NCBI GenBank assembly: GCA_964485515.1
Contig: CAZALT010000003.1
Location: 3,711-67,710, forward strand
Direction: 5' to 3'
DNA: 64,000 nt
Source of the DNA: CAZALT01 sp964485515
Lineage (GTDB): Bacteria > Actinomycetota > Acidimicrobiia > Acidimicrobiales > Acidimicrobilacustridaceae
Made by a program: the position numbers and the translations under genes. Shown one piece after another: positions 26,129 through 35,289 of this stretch. Under the pieces are notes generated by a model. The model ran no database searches. It saw only the letters and a list, made by a program, of their open reading frames with translations, and had not been told where the DNA came from. The number at the start of each line of letters is the position of its first letter. Positions within the stretch are counted from its first letter, which is position 1.

Positions 26129-26890
26129 TCAGATGTACATGCCGCCGTTGACGCCGATGACCTGGCCGGTGATGTAGCTGGCGTCGTCCGAGCACAGGAA
26201 CGAGACCGCACCGGCGATGTCACCGGGCGTGCCGGCCCGCTGGAGCGGGATGAACCCGGCGATGGCGTCGATGGGTGGCACGTTGCCATCGGCTTCGCCG
26301 GTGCGCGCCATGGGGGTGTCGACCAGGCACGGAGGGATGGTGTTGACCGTGATCTGGTCGGCGGCGAGCTCGGCGGCGAGGGCGCGGGTGAGGCTGATGA
26401 CACCACCCTTCGAGGCGACGTAGTGCGCCATGCGCTTCGCTCCGGACTGGGCGCTCGACGACGAGATGGTGACCATGCGGCCCCACCCCGCCTCGCGCAT
26501 GTCGGCGATGGCGTGCTGAAGGCAGAAGAACGTGCCCGTGAGGTTGACGCCCACGATGCGATCCCACAGCTCGGGGGTGATCGTCGCGACGTCGTCGAAC
26601 GACTCGACACCCGCGCTGGTCGCCACGATGGTGATGGGACCGAGGTTCGAGCGGATGGCGGCGTAGGCCTGCTCGATGGCCGCGTGGTCGGCGACGTCGA
26701 GCGCGTAGCCCTTCGCGGTGCCCCCGGTCGCGGCGAGCTTCTCGGCCGCCGCGACCGCGGCGTCGCCATCCCGGTCGGTCAGCGCCACGGCATGGCCGTC
26801 GGCCACGAGTCGCTCGGCGATGCCGAGCCCGATCCCCGAGGCCGCGCCGGTGACGACCGCGACCCGGCCGGTCGACGTGCCGGCGCTCAC
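26129..26890 (-). CDS. short-chain dehydrogenase (SDR)
   Basis: A 253-residue classical SDR: TGAASGIGLG coenzyme site, SAG in place of the usual NNAG (ATSAGVESF), active-site Ser in ISSSSAQSG and the Tyr-Lys pair in HYVASKGG. The end GQVIGVNGGMYI is typical. Its GTG overlaps the P450 stop by 4 nt (GTGA), so the two are one operon. It probably oxidises the hydroxyl made by the P450. Confidence 0.88.
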   Translation of the reverse strand: MSAGTSTGRVAVVTGAASGIGLGIAERLVADGHAVALTDRDGDAAVAAAEKLAATGGTAKGYALDVADHAAIEQAYAAIRSNLGPITIVATSAGVESFDDVATITPELWDRIVGVNLTGTFFCLQHAIADMREAGWGRMVTISSSSAQSGAKRMAHYVASKGGVISLTRALAAELAADQITVNTIPPCLVDTPMARTGEADGNVPPIDAIAGFIPLQRAGTPGDIAGAVSFLCSDDASYITGQVIGVNGGMYI

Positions 26891-28206
26891 GACGGATCGA
26901 CGGGGGTGAACGTGATGTGCAGGTTCGAGAGCCCACGGAGGATCCACGTGGGCTCGTAGTCGAAGCGGCGGTTGCCCTCGGGGCCGTGGAACTCCTCGTC
27001 GAGTCGGAGGTCTCGGGTGCGGTCGAGGATGCGCTCGATGCTCACGCGAGCCTCGACCCGCGCCAGGGGACCGCCGGGGCACGAGTGGTGGCCGCGGCCG
27101 AAGGCGAGGTGCTCACGGGAGTTGGGTCGGTCGATGCGGAACTCCTCGGGGCACTCGAAGCGCCGGGGGTCGCGGTTGGCGGCGCCGTTCAGCAGCATGA
27201 CCGGGGTGCCGGCCTTGATCTCGACGCCGGAGACCTCCGTGGTGCGCTTCGTGAGCCGGAAGTCGGCCTTCACCGGGCTCTCGAGGCGCAGCGCCTCCTC
27301 GATGAGCTCGGGGATGAGGTCGCGGTTGGCGCGCAGCTCGTCCTGGACCTCGGGGTTCTCGCACAGGTGCTTCATGCAGTTGGCGAGGAGCTTGGCCGTG
27401 GTCTCCTGGCCGGCGGCGAAGAGGAACGTGGAGCTGCGGACCACGGCGTCGACCTCGGGGATCGTCCCGTCGGGGTAGGTGCCGTTGGCCAGGATGCTCA
27501 AGATGTCCTGCTGCGGGTTCTCGCGCCGGTCGACGATGTACTGGGAGAACCACTCGTCGATGCCGGCGAGCGGGTTGAGCTCGTCGGGTGCGTCGTCGCC
27601 CTTGGTCATCCCCTCGCCGCTCACCATGCCCGGGGGCAGGCTGAGGCCGAAGAACTTGCGGAACTCGCCGTGGTCTTCTTCGGGGACACCGAGCACGTCG
27701 GCCACGGCCACCATGGCGAAGGGCTGGGAGTAGGCGCTGATGAACTCGCACTTGCCCTCGGTGAGGAACTCGTCGAGCGTCTTGTCGGCCGCACGCCACA
27801 TGAAGTCCTCGTTCTCCTTGAGGCGCAGCGGGGTGAGGAGCCGCATGAGCAGCGAGCGCTCGCGCGTGTGCTCGGGCGGGTCCATGGTGACCATGTGCTC
27901 GTGCATGGGGAGCTGGTCGCGGTACTTCGCGATGAGCTCGGAGACGTCGTCGCCTTCGAGCGGCACCGGGAACTCGGCGAACGGTCCGATGACCGAGTTG
28001 CACGACGAGAACGTGTCGACGTTGCGGTAGATCTCGCTGGCCTCGTCCCAGCCGGTGACGGCGAGCACCCCCCAGTCAGATGTGGAGGTGATGGGGCACT
28101 TGCCCCGAAGGTGTTCGAAGAACGGGTACGGATCCTCGAGCAGCGACTCGTCGGTGAAGAAGTCGACGGCGTCGAAATCGACCGCGCTGGACTCGGTATC
28201 GGTCAT
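26887..28206 (-). CDS. cytochrome P450
   Basis: A 439-residue soluble P450. The I-helix oxygen-activation motif is AGQETT, the K-helix ExxR is in EALR, and the heme-thiolate loop is FGRGHHSCPGG. An insert MVSGEGMTKGDD sits in the F-G region. It hydroxylates an unactivated carbon, likely the entry step of the pathway. No ferredoxin gene is adjacent, so electrons must come from elsewhere. It is divergent from a TetR gene. The intergenic region carries one copy of the 14-bp island motif and a 17-bp palindrome. The SDR is co-translated downstream. Confidence 0.92.
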   Translation of the reverse strand: MTDTESSAVDFDAVDFFTDESLLEDPYPFFEHLRGKCPITSTSDWGVLAVTGWDEASEIYRNVDTFSSCNSVIGPFAEFPVPLEGDDVSELIAKYRDQLPMHEHMVTMDPPEHTRERSLLMRLLTPLRLKENEDFMWRAADKTLDEFLTEGKCEFISAYSQPFAMVAVADVLGVPEEDHGEFRKFFGLSLPPGMVSGEGMTKGDDAPDELNPLAGIDEWFSQYIVDRRENPQQDILSILANGTYPDGTIPEVDAVVRSSTFLFAAGQETTAKLLANCMKHLCENPEVQDELRANRDLIPELIEEALRLESPVKADFRLTKRTTEVSGVEIKAGTPVMLLNGAANRDPRRFECPEEFRIDRPNSREHLAFGRGHHSCPGGPLARVEARVSIERILDRTRDLRLDEEFHGPEGNRRFDYEPTWILRGLSNLHITFTPVDPS

Positions 28207-28250
28207 GGAGGGCCCCCGGGGGTGGTGTGGTGGACGCCGAGGGCAGATGC

Positions 28251-28264
28251 TGTGCGACCGCCCA
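28251..28264 (+). promoter_or_regulatory. island motif copy 1 (TGTGCGACCGCCCA)
   Basis: The first of seven matches to TGTGCRNNYGCNYA. It lies between the P450 and TetR genes, 45 bp from the P450 start. Confidence 0.55.
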
Positions 28265-28279
28265 AGAACGACGTTCTTG
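28263..28279. promoter_or_regulatory. palindrome CAAGAAC-GAC-GTTCTTG
   Basis: A perfect 7-bp inverted repeat around 3 nt in the P450/TetR divergent promoter, abutting the island motif. It shares the core AGAAC-N3-GTTCT with the palindrome at 56142. This is a good candidate operator for the adjacent TetR protein. Confidence 0.6.
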
Positions 28280-28324
28280 CCTGATTGCTTAGCAGTCGGG
28301 GATCGGGAGTGGCAAGGTGTCCAG

Positions 28325-28936
28325 ATGTCCTCGACCCGTCGTCTCGGCGGCACCGACTCGAAATCTCGTTCGCATCTCCTCGACGTCGCCGAGCAGATGC
28401 TCCTCGAGGACGGCTTCGCCTCCGTCACCTCGCGGCGCCTCGGAACCAGGGCCGGCGTGAGCCCCCAGCTCGTCCACTACTACTTCCGCACCATGGACGA
28501 GCTGTTCGTCGAGATCTTCCGGCGTCGAGCCGACGAGAACCTCGAGCACATCTCGCGCCAGTTCGAACGGGACAACTCGCTGCTCGCCGTGTGGCGCAAC
28601 GCGTCGAACCCGCTCGGCACCCGGTTCAGCATGGAGTTCGTGGCGTTGGCCAACCACCGCAAGGCCATCGGCGAGGAGATCGCCGCCTATGGTCAGCGCT
28701 TCCGCAAGCTCCAGCACGATGCGGTTGCGGCCCGCCTCGACGAGCTCGGGATCTCCGAGCAGGCGTTCCCCCCGGTGGTCGCGCTGCTCGCCATGACGGG
28801 CATCGCGCAGTTCATGGCCATCGAGGCCTCGATGGGCAACACGGACGGCCACGCCGTGGCAACCGCGTTCATCGAGGACTTCCTCGTCCGTCTCGAGGCG
28901 GGCGACATCGACCTGAGCGCGCTCGCTCCCAGCTGA
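28325..28936 (+). CDS. TetR-family regulator, divergent from P450
   Basis: A 203-residue TetR protein: LLDVAEQMLLEDGFASV, helix-turn-helix VTSRRLGTRAGVSPQLVHYYF, then RTMDELF. The C-terminal domain has a Met- and Phe-rich ligand pocket region. It is divergent from the P450-SDR operon, the usual layout for a local repressor. The promoter contains the first copy of the island motif and a strong palindrome. It is therefore the leading candidate for the regulator of the catabolic island, which is inference. Confidence 0.88.
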   Translation: MSSTRRLGGTDSKSRSHLLDVAEQMLLEDGFASVTSRRLGTRAGVSPQLVHYYFRTMDELFVEIFRRRADENLEHISRQFERDNSLLAVWRNASNPLGTRFSMEFVALANHRKAIGEEIAAYGQRFRKLQHDAVAARLDELGISEQAFPPVVALLAMTGIAQFMAIEASMGNTDGHAVATAFIEDFLVRLEAGDIDLSALAPS

Positions 28937-28966
28937 TCGAAGCGGCCCACCGACCAGAATTGCGTA

Positions 28967-28993
28967 GATCGTTGCCGTGAAGCGGCGATGATC
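28967..28993. terminator. hairpin between convergent TetR and SnoaL-like genes
   Basis: An 11-bp stem with two G-U pairs (GATCGTTGCCG / CGGCGATGATC) and a 5-nt loop, placed between converging genes. No T-run. Confidence 0.45.
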
Positions 28994-29012
28994 GACGCCA
29001 GAACGGTCGTGG

Positions 29013-29429
29013 TCAGGTCGTGAACGCGGCGACGCGGCGGTGGAACCGCCAGGTGTCGCCCTCGCGGTGCAGCGTGTCGGTGTAGCGGCCGACGATCTGC
29101 ACCTTCCAGCCTTCCTTGCCCTGCAGCAGGAAGACGATGTCGCTGGACGCGGCAGCGTTGTCCTGGTCCCACGAGGTGATGTGGGTGTTGAGCACGAGGT
29201 GGCGCTGCGGTCGGTTGGGGGTCCACCCGCCGTACGCGCCGCGCAGCTCGTCATGTCCGTTGAACGCGCCGAGGCCGGGGATGTCGCAGCCACCGTCCTC
29301 GCAGAAGGTAGCCACGACATCATCGGTGCGGCCGTCGTCGAGCGCCTGCGTGTAGGCGGCGATGGCGTTCAGGACGCCGGCGTGGACGTCGGCGAAGCGC
29401 AGTTCGTCAGAGCTCGGCTGGTCAGGCAT
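29013..29429 (-). CDS. SnoaL/NTF2-like protein, possible Rieske oxygenase beta subunit
   Basis: A 138-residue alpha+beta barrel protein of the NTF2 fold (AIAAYTQALDDGRTDDVVATF, IVGRYTDTLHREGDTWRFHRR in segments). Its start codon overlaps the Rieske alpha-subunit stop by one nucleotide, so it is co-translated. Ring-hydroxylating dioxygenase beta subunits have this fold, and the position is typical for one. Members of the fold also act as isomerases or cyclases. Confidence 0.75.
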   Translation of the reverse strand: MPDQPSSDELRFADVHAGVLNAIAAYTQALDDGRTDDVVATFCEDGGCDIPGLGAFNGHDELRGAYGGWTPNRPQRHLVLNTHITSWDQDNAAASSDIVFLLQGKEGWKVQIVGRYTDTLHREGDTWRFHRRVAAFTT

Positions 29430-30823
29430 CAGAACCCCAGGTCCACGATCGGTCGGTCGAAGGGGTACACGTTGACCTCCTGGACGGCGGGGAGCAGTTG
29501 CTCGTGGGGGAGACCGGCGAGGTAGCCGTCGAGGGCTCGCTGGAAGTTGGAGATGTGGCCTTCGAGGTCCGCGGAGAGGCGCATGTACTCGAAGCTGCGG
29601 GCGTGCAGGCCGCGCTGTTGGCGGGGGATGTTGGCGAAGTCCTGCGAGGGGATCTTCGGCCAGCGGGGGTCGTCGTGGCTCCAGTGCTCGGGCGGTGTCG
29701 GTGGCGGGCGCTCCTCGCTCTCGGGGAAGCGGGTGAGCGACCAGATCTCCATGAGCGTCTCCTCCGGTCCGATGGGACGGAACCGGTAGGCCGACGCGCT
29801 GCTGTACATGGGCAGCACGAAGTAGTTGGGGAACCCCTGGAAGAACTCGAGGTTGAGGCCTTTCTTGGCCAGCTCGTTGAGGTCGGGCATGTCGGAGCCG
29901 CGGCCGCGGTGCCACTGGGTGACGGCCTTGTTGAGGGTGCGGTTCCACTTGGCCTTCGCCTTGTCGGCGTCGTCGGGAAGTGGGAGGCCGCGCAGTCCCT
30001 CGGCGATGGCCACGTCGTTGGCGTGGACCATGCCGGCCATGCCATCGCTCATGGCCCGCAGGTAGCGGATGTCGGCGTCGATGTACCCGGACGGGTCGAA
30101 CGTGTCGCCGGGCTTGACGCCGTAGCGGGTGGGGATGACGAGCTGCGGGTGGGCCTGGGGCACGTGGTATGCCTCGACGAACGCTTCGATGGCCAGCTTC
30201 CAGTTGACCGGGAGGCGGCAGGCGTACCACCACTCGGTCCTGAGCGACTCGACCTGCCAGGCGTCGAGGCTCGTGGCGAACGGTTCGAGCGAGTCGCGCA
30301 GCGGCGGGGCATCGCGGTCGAGGTTGATCCACGCGCTCCCGCCCCAGAGCTCGCAGCGCACGGGCGTGAGGTCGAGGTCGTCCGGCTCCATGTTGTGCGG
30401 AGCGAACGAACGTCGGCGGGGGATCGCCTTGTTCTTGCCGTCGGGTCCGTAGCACCACCCGTGGAAGGGGCACGTGAACTGCACGTCGCAGTGACCTCGG
30501 TCGATGGCGACCTTGACGCCCCGGTGGCGACAGGTGTTCTCGAAGGCGGTGACCACCGGCGTCCCGTTGCGCTTGTTCTTCTGGCGGACCAGGACGACGG
30601 ACTGGTCGAGGATCTCGTACTCCACGAAGTCGCCCGGGTTCGGGATCTCCTCCAGGCGGCACGCCATCTGCCACACCCGTGGCCACAGCTGCTCGGTCTC
30701 GAGGTCGTAGAACTCCTGGCTGTAGTACCGCTCCTTGGGGACTCGGTCGGGGTACTCCATGGCGAAGGGGATCGGCAACGCCGTTCTCGCCTGCTCCGGC
30801 GCACTCTGGTCCACGATGGCCAC
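29429..30823 (-). CDS. Rieske non-heme iron oxygenase, alpha subunit
   Basis: A 464-residue oxygenase. The Rieske 2Fe-2S motif is CRHRG...CPFHGWCYG. The mononuclear iron site is in EAFVEAYHVPQAHP with two His. It would hydroxylate an aromatic or alicyclic ring and needs a reductase not seen nearby. I place the start at the GTG at 30823 behind GAGGGGGATAC rather than the ATG at 30868, because the same 15-nt leader precedes the divergent BVMO gene. The earlier ATG would also place the operator inside the coding sequence. It is followed by the SnoaL-like gene. Confidence 0.88.
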   Translation of the reverse strand: MAIVDQSAPEQARTALPIPFAMEYPDRVPKERYYSQEFYDLETEQLWPRVWQMACRLEEIPNPGDFVEYEILDQSVVLVRQKNKRNGTPVVTAFENTCRHRGVKVAIDRGHCDVQFTCPFHGWCYGPDGKNKAIPRRRSFAPHNMEPDDLDLTPVRCELWGGSAWINLDRDAPPLRDSLEPFATSLDAWQVESLRTEWWYACRLPVNWKLAIEAFVEAYHVPQAHPQLVIPTRYGVKPGDTFDPSGYIDADIRYLRAMSDGMAGMVHANDVAIAEGLRGLPLPDDADKAKAKWNRTLNKAVTQWHRGRGSDMPDLNELAKKGLNLEFFQGFPNYFVLPMYSSASAYRFRPIGPEETLMEIWSLTRFPESEERPPPTPPEHWSHDDPRWPKIPSQDFANIPRQQRGLHARSFEYMRLSADLEGHISNFQRALDGYLAGLPHEQLLPAVQEVNVYPFDRPIVDLGF

Positions 30824-30854
30824 GTATCCCCCTCGGATGGTCAAGCCGAAAATG

Positions 30855-30883
30855 CTGTGCACCTGCACAGGATCCGTATACTA
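30855..30883. promoter_or_regulatory. divergent promoter with perfect island-motif palindrome (copy 5)
   Basis: CTGTGCACCTGCACAG (30855-30870) is a perfect 7-bp inverted repeat around 2 nt and is the most symmetrical copy of the island motif. TATACT (30877-30882) faces the BVMO gene and TAGTAT (30883-30878) faces the Rieske gene. The palindrome would cover the -35 region of one promoter and the transcription start of the other. Confidence 0.65.
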
Positions 30884-30911
30884 ACCGCCTGATGCAGGAG
30901 AACTTCGAAAG

Positions 30912-30956
30912 CGCCCGAGTGGCGGAGAGCGGAAGACGCCCGAGTGGCGGAGAGCG
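30912..30956 (+). repeat. 20-bp direct repeat in the BVMO leader
   Basis: CGCCCGAGTGGCGGAGAGCG occurs at 30912-30931 and 30937-30956. Its sequence resembles the 5' part of a tRNA-Leu (acceptor and D-arm), but no anticodon arm or 3' half follows, so it is not a tRNA gene. Confidence 0.5.
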
Positions 30957-30996
30957 ATCGCCCGGGCCCAGGCTCCGGGACGATCGAGGGGGATAC

Positions 30997-32601
30997 GTGA
31001 GCGGAGAAGCAGCGACGGAAACAGACGTCGACGTCCTCGTCGTCGGCGCCGGGGTCACCGGGATCTACCAGCTCTACCGCGCCCTGCGCGACGGCTTCTC
31101 GGCCGAGCTCGTGGAAGCCGGCTCCGGGGTGGGCGGCACCTGGTACTGGAACAAGTACCCGGGTGCTCGCTTCGACTCCGAGAGCTACACGTACGCCTAT
31201 CTCTTCGACAAGGACCTCTTCGACGAGTGGGTGTGGGAGGAGGAGTTCGCTCCGCAGACCGAGACCGAGCGGTACTTCAACCACGTCGTCGACCGCTACG
31301 ACCTGCGCCGCCACATCGACTTCGACACCCGCGTGACATCAGCGGTGTGGGACGACGCATCGGGGTCGTGGGTCGTCACGACCGACGACGGGGTCGAGCG
31401 ACGGGCCCGCTACCTGGTGTCGGCCACCGGTGTCCTGTCGGTGCCCTTCTACCCCGAGGTCCCTGGCCGCGAGGACTACGCCGGCGTGTCGGTCCACACG
31501 GGACTGTGGCCAGCCGAAGGCGTCGACCTGGCGGGCAAGCGCGTCGCTGTCATCGGCACCGGCTCGAGCGGCGTGCAGATCTTGCCCGTCATCGCCGACG
31601 AGGTCGGGTCGGTCACGGTGTACCAGCGCAGCGCGAACTGGTGCACCCCGCTCAACAACCGCCTCATCACCGACGCCGAGCAGGCCAAGCTGCGCGCCGA
31701 GTTCGAGCCGATGTGCGAGGTGCTCAACACGTCCATGCACGGGTTCCTCCACGAGGCGTCCAACCGCAACGGCGCCGACGAGACACCCGAGCAGCGGGCC
31801 GAGTTCTTCGAGTCGATCTGGAACAGCCCCGGGTTCTCGAAGCTCACGACGAACTACATGGACCTGCTCTTCGACGAGAAGATCAACGCCGAGTGGTGCG
31901 AGTTCATCGCGGCCAAGGTGCGCTCGATCGTGGCCGACCCGGTCACCGCGGAGCGCCTCATCCCGAAGGACCACAAGTTCGGCGAGAAGCGGCCGCCGTT
32001 CGTCGCCGGCTACTACGAGGCGTACAACAAGCCCAACGTGTCGCTCGTGTCGCTGCGCGAGACCCCCATCGTGCGCATCACCGAGACCGGCATCGAGACC
32101 GAAGCCGGCGAAGAGCCCTACGACGTGATCATCTGGGCCACCGGCTTCGACTTCGGGACGGGCGCCCTCAACCGCATGGGGATCGTGGGGCGCGACGGCC
32201 TCGCCCTCACCGAGCACTGGGCCGACGGTCCCACCACGTTCCTCGGCGTCCAGACCGAGGGCTTCCCCAACTTCTTCTTCCCCGGCGGTCCCCACGCCGC
32301 GGCGGGCAACAACCCCCGCTACAACGGCGACCAGGTCGACTTCATCGCCGACACGTTCGTGTGGCTGCGCGACCACGACCTCTCGGTGATCGAGGCGAGC
32401 CCCGAGGCCGAAGAGCGCTGGTGCGCGGCGATCGAGAAGTCCATCTCGTTCCAGCCCTTCACCGAGAAGAGCTACTACTTCGGCACCAACGTCCCCGGCA
32501 AGCCCACCCGTTTCCTGCTCAACTCCGCAGGCCGCCCCAAGCTGCTCAAAGAGGTCGCCCGCGTGAAGAGCAACGACTACGAGGCCTTCGTCACGCGCTG
32601 A
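30997..32601 (+). CDS. Baeyer-Villiger monooxygenase (third of three)
   Basis: A 534-residue FAD/NADPH enzyme with VVGAGVTGIY, GTWYWNKYPGARFD, the BVMO fingerprint YAGVSVHTGLWP (near-perfect FxGxxxHxxxWP) and NADPH motif GTGSSG. It is the best BVMO of the three by motif. I chose the GTG at 30997 behind GAGGGGGATAC; upstream codons run through a repeated leader. It is divergent from the Rieske oxygenase, with both promoters overlapping one copy of the island motif. It would convert a ring ketone to a lactone. Confidence 0.92.
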   Translation: MSGEAATETDVDVLVVGAGVTGIYQLYRALRDGFSAELVEAGSGVGGTWYWNKYPGARFDSESYTYAYLFDKDLFDEWVWEEEFAPQTETERYFNHVVDRYDLRRHIDFDTRVTSAVWDDASGSWVVTTDDGVERRARYLVSATGVLSVPFYPEVPGREDYAGVSVHTGLWPAEGVDLAGKRVAVIGTGSSGVQILPVIADEVGSVTVYQRSANWCTPLNNRLITDAEQAKLRAEFEPMCEVLNTSMHGFLHEASNRNGADETPEQRAEFFESIWNSPGFSKLTTNYMDLLFDEKINAEWCEFIAAKVRSIVADPVTAERLIPKDHKFGEKRPPFVAGYYEAYNKPNVSLVSLRETPIVRITETGIETEAGEEPYDVIIWATGFDFGTGALNRMGIVGRDGLALTEHWADGPTTFLGVQTEGFPNFFFPGGPHAAAGNNPRYNGDQVDFIADTFVWLRDHDLSVIEASPEAEERWCAAIEKSISFQPFTEKSYYFGTNVPGKPTRFLLNSAGRPKLLKEVARVKSNDYEAFVTR

Positions 32602-32701
32602 GGATCCCGGGCCCCCGATGGGTGCAGACCGCGCCCATCGGCTTGTTCCGCTCGATCGGCGAACGCGCCGGGCATCCGGTGTCCCGTCGAGGTGCTCTGA
32701 C

Positions 32702-33760
32702 CTACACCGTGGCGATCGGGGTGACCGGCGAGCCCACGATGCCCGGCAGCCGCAACGGGGGAGCGGTCAGCAGGAAGGTGCTGCGCTCGTTGGCCCGCAA
32801 CCAGGTAGCCAGCTCATCGAGGTACCACATCTCGCCGAGCGGGATGCCGAGCTTGAACAGGCAGTGGTGGTGGATGGGCAGGAAGGAGTGGCGCTCGGGG
32901 TTGTTGCCCTTGCCCAGCAATCCTTCGACGGCGTAGTTGTCCGAGACCAACGCAGAGATGCCCGACTCGGTGATCCAGTCGAGCAGCGTGTCGTCGTGGG
33001 CGTCGAGGTAGCTGCACAGGGTGAAGATCTTGCGGGGATCGGGGTTGCGGTCCATGGCCAGGATCTCGGTGGCGAAGCCCGTGTGGAGCAGGAGCATGTC
33101 GCCCGGCTCGATGACGACGCCGTCCGTGGCGATGATGTCCTCGAGCATCTCGCGGTTCACCGCGGTCCAGTCGTGACCCAGGTGGTGCGCCAGGTCGATG
33201 AGCACGCCGCGGCCCTGCACGCCGTGGAACGCCATGTGCTCGAGGCCGAGGTGGTGGGCGTAGCTGCGGTGTCCGCTGCCGTCGCCCTTGGCGTCGTCGG
33301 ACGGGCCGACGAGGTCGATGCCCGCTCGGTAGCCGTTGTAGTAGACGGCCTCTTCGACACCGTCGCCGTCGGCGTCGAACTCGGCGCCGACGTGCGCGAG
33401 CGAATCCCATTGCGTGGAGTACTGGAGGGCGAGGGTGACGACGTCGTCGGCCCAGATGTCGACGAGCCGGGGATCGCCGAAGTCGGGCATCTCGCTCATG
33501 TGGATGTTGTAGAAGACGTCCTGGACGCCATCCATGTCCTCGGTCGGCGCGATCTTCGGTGGATAGCGGCGCTGGTTGAGCAGGTTCCCGCCCGGGAAGT
33601 CGAGCGGGAGGCTCAGGCAGAAGCTGATGCCCGCCTCGACCGAGCGCACGCCCTGGAGCACCTTGTCCTGGGTGATGAGGTTGATGCGGCCGAGCTCGTC
33701 GTCGTCGCCCCAGTCGCCCCAGGTCGAGCCCTCGGGTCGCTGCTTCCAACGCTCTGCCAT
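32702..33760 (-). CDS. cyclase-family (kynurenine formamidase-like) metal hydrolase
   Basis: A 352-residue protein of the putative cyclase/formamidase family. The characteristic QWDSLAHVG (the HxGxHxD-type metal site in the long subfamily) and SYAHHLGLEH are present. It hydrolyses amides, esters or lactones in known members. The ATG at 33760 follows CAGGGGGGACC. It is divergent from an amidohydrolase gene, and the shared promoter carries a copy of the island motif. A lactone-hydrolase role after a BVMO would fit but is inference. Confidence 0.8.
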   Translation of the reverse strand: MAERWKQRPEGSTWGDWGDDDELGRINLITQDKVLQGVRSVEAGISFCLSLPLDFPGGNLLNQRRYPPKIAPTEDMDGVQDVFYNIHMSEMPDFGDPRLVDIWADDVVTLALQYSTQWDSLAHVGAEFDADGDGVEEAVYYNGYRAGIDLVGPSDDAKGDGSGHRSYAHHLGLEHMAFHGVQGRGVLIDLAHHLGHDWTAVNREMLEDIIATDGVVIEPGDMLLLHTGFATEILAMDRNPDPRKIFTLCSYLDAHDDTLLDWITESGISALVSDNYAVEGLLGKGNNPERHSFLPIHHHCLFKLGIPLGEMWYLDELATWLRANERSTFLLTAPPLRLPGIVGSPVTPIATV

Positions 33761-33803
33761 CGGTGGTCCCCCTGCTCGTCTCGGGCCGTTTCGTCCCTCT
33801 TGC

Positions 33804-33822
33804 TGTGCGAGTGCCTAACATA
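33804..33822. promoter_or_regulatory. island motif copy 4 with overlapping divergent -10 boxes
   Basis: TGTGCGAGTGCCTA (33804-33817) overlaps TATGTT on the minus strand (33822-33817, towards the cyclase gene) and TAACAT on the plus strand (33816-33821, towards the amidohydrolase gene). Confidence 0.55.
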
Positions 33823-33938
33823 GACGAGAAGCACACTTCGCCTCGTCGCGAACACCGTTCCCGCACGGCGCCGCCGCCGTGGTCCCAACCGGCCAGCACG
33901 CTGCTGGCCAGGCCGACTCTGGCCAGGAGGTCATCGCC

Positions 33939-35285
33939 ATGTCTGACACCGTGATCGACACGCCCAGCGGCGGAGAGCGGGAGCGAGACGTCGCCGACTC
34001 GCCGTCGGACCACCACTACACGGTGTCGGCCGACGGCCACCTCCTCGAGCCCATCACGCTGTTCAAGGAGCGCCTACCCGACAACCTCAAGCACCTCGCG
34101 GTGTGGGAGGAAGAGATCGAGATCGAGCCGTTCGTCGAGGACGGCGCCACGGTGTTCCGCAAGCTGCACACGCCCGGCTTCGAGGGCTGGACGGTGTCGC
34201 GCTATCGCCAGACCAGTGGACGCACGCCGGAGGGCGATCCCGAGATCGTCCTGGAGGACATGGACGCCGACGGCGTCGACGCCCAGGTGCTGCACCCGAA
34301 CCTGTCGCAGTTCGGGCTGTTCACCGATCACCACGAGATGTCGATCGCGCACGCCCGGGTCTACAACGACTACGTCATGGAGACGTACACGCCGTACTTC
34401 GACCGCATCGCACCGACGGCACCCATCCCGCTCACCGACATCGACGATGCGGTGACCGAGATCCAGCGGGTGGCGGCCGGTGGGTTCAAGGGCGTGCTGC
34501 TGCCGGCCACGGCACCGATGCCGTACTACCGACGTGAGCTCGACCCGGTGTGGGCGGCGATCCAGGAGACCGGGATGAGCGTGTTCGTGCACACGCAGAC
34601 CGGTGGCATCAAGGTCGACGATCCCGAGGCGCTCACGCTGCGGATCATGATGGAGAACGCCAAGCAGGTGAACGAGCCGATGACCGAGAAGATGGCGGCC
34701 AAGCGCATGGTCACCCAGGCGGTCATGCAGCCGGTCGTCCCCCAGACCCTCATCTGCCAGCTCATCGGTGGTGGCGTGCCCGAGCGCTTCCCCGGCCTGC
34801 ACTTCTCGCTCATCGAGTTCAACGCCTACTGGCTCGCCTCGCTGGTCGGTTCCATGGACAAGTGCTGGATCACCGGCATCGGCCAGGACCCGGACTGGTG
34901 GATCGGCGTGTGGCAGGACGATCGCCCCGACGACGACCAGCCCGGCATGGCCCAGCTGTTCAAGCTCAACGAGAAGTGGCCGTACCCGCTCATGCCCAGC
35001 GAGTACGTCCAGCGCCAGTTCCACGTGTCGTTCCAGGACGATCCGGTCGCGGTCGCCTGCCGCAACATCACGGGCCTGTCCACGGTCATGTGGGGCAACG
35101 ACTACCCCCACGCCGAGGGCACGTTCCGGGGAAGCCGCGATCTGCTGGCCCAGCTCATGGGCGACCTGCCCGACGCCGATCAGGCCGCGCTCGTGGGCGA
35201 GACGCTCGCCGGCCTGGTCGGCTTCGAACCGTCGCAGGCCAAGGTGTCCGAGCGCCTGGCTCGCGTCGCGGCGCGACAGAGCTGA
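33939..35285 (+). CDS. amidohydrolase family 2 enzyme
   Basis: A 448-residue member of the same superfamily as the gene at 3809, but longer and diverged. It has VSADGHLLEP at the N-terminal metal site, a central VFVHTQTGG and the late WGNDYPHAEGTF with the catalytic Asp. The ATG at 33939 follows AGGAGG with good spacing. An SDR gene starts 4 bp after its stop, so the two form an operon opposite the cyclase gene. The reaction is hydrolysis or decarboxylation of an unknown cyclic acid. Confidence 0.85.
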   Translation: MSDTVIDTPSGGERERDVADSPSDHHYTVSADGHLLEPITLFKERLPDNLKHLAVWEEEIEIEPFVEDGATVFRKLHTPGFEGWTVSRYRQTSGRTPEGDPEIVLEDMDADGVDAQVLHPNLSQFGLFTDHHEMSIAHARVYNDYVMETYTPYFDRIAPTAPIPLTDIDDAVTEIQRVAAGGFKGVLLPATAPMPYYRRELDPVWAAIQETGMSVFVHTQTGGIKVDDPEALTLRIMMENAKQVNEPMTEKMAAKRMVTQAVMQPVVPQTLICQLIGGGVPERFPGLHFSLIEFNAYWLASLVGSMDKCWITGIGQDPDWWIGVWQDDRPDDDQPGMAQLFKLNEKWPYPLMPSEYVQRQFHVSFQDDPVAVACRNITGLSTVMWGNDYPHAEGTFRGSRDLLAQLMGDLPDADQAALVGETLAGLVGFEPSQAKVSERLARVAARQS

Positions 35286-35289
35286 TCGG

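Noticed and set aside
30912..30999. tRNA-Leu-like sequence upstream of the BVMO gene
   Set aside because: Only the 5' acceptor and D-arm resemble tRNA; there is no anticodon arm, T-arm or 3' acceptor half, and the segment is a direct repeat.
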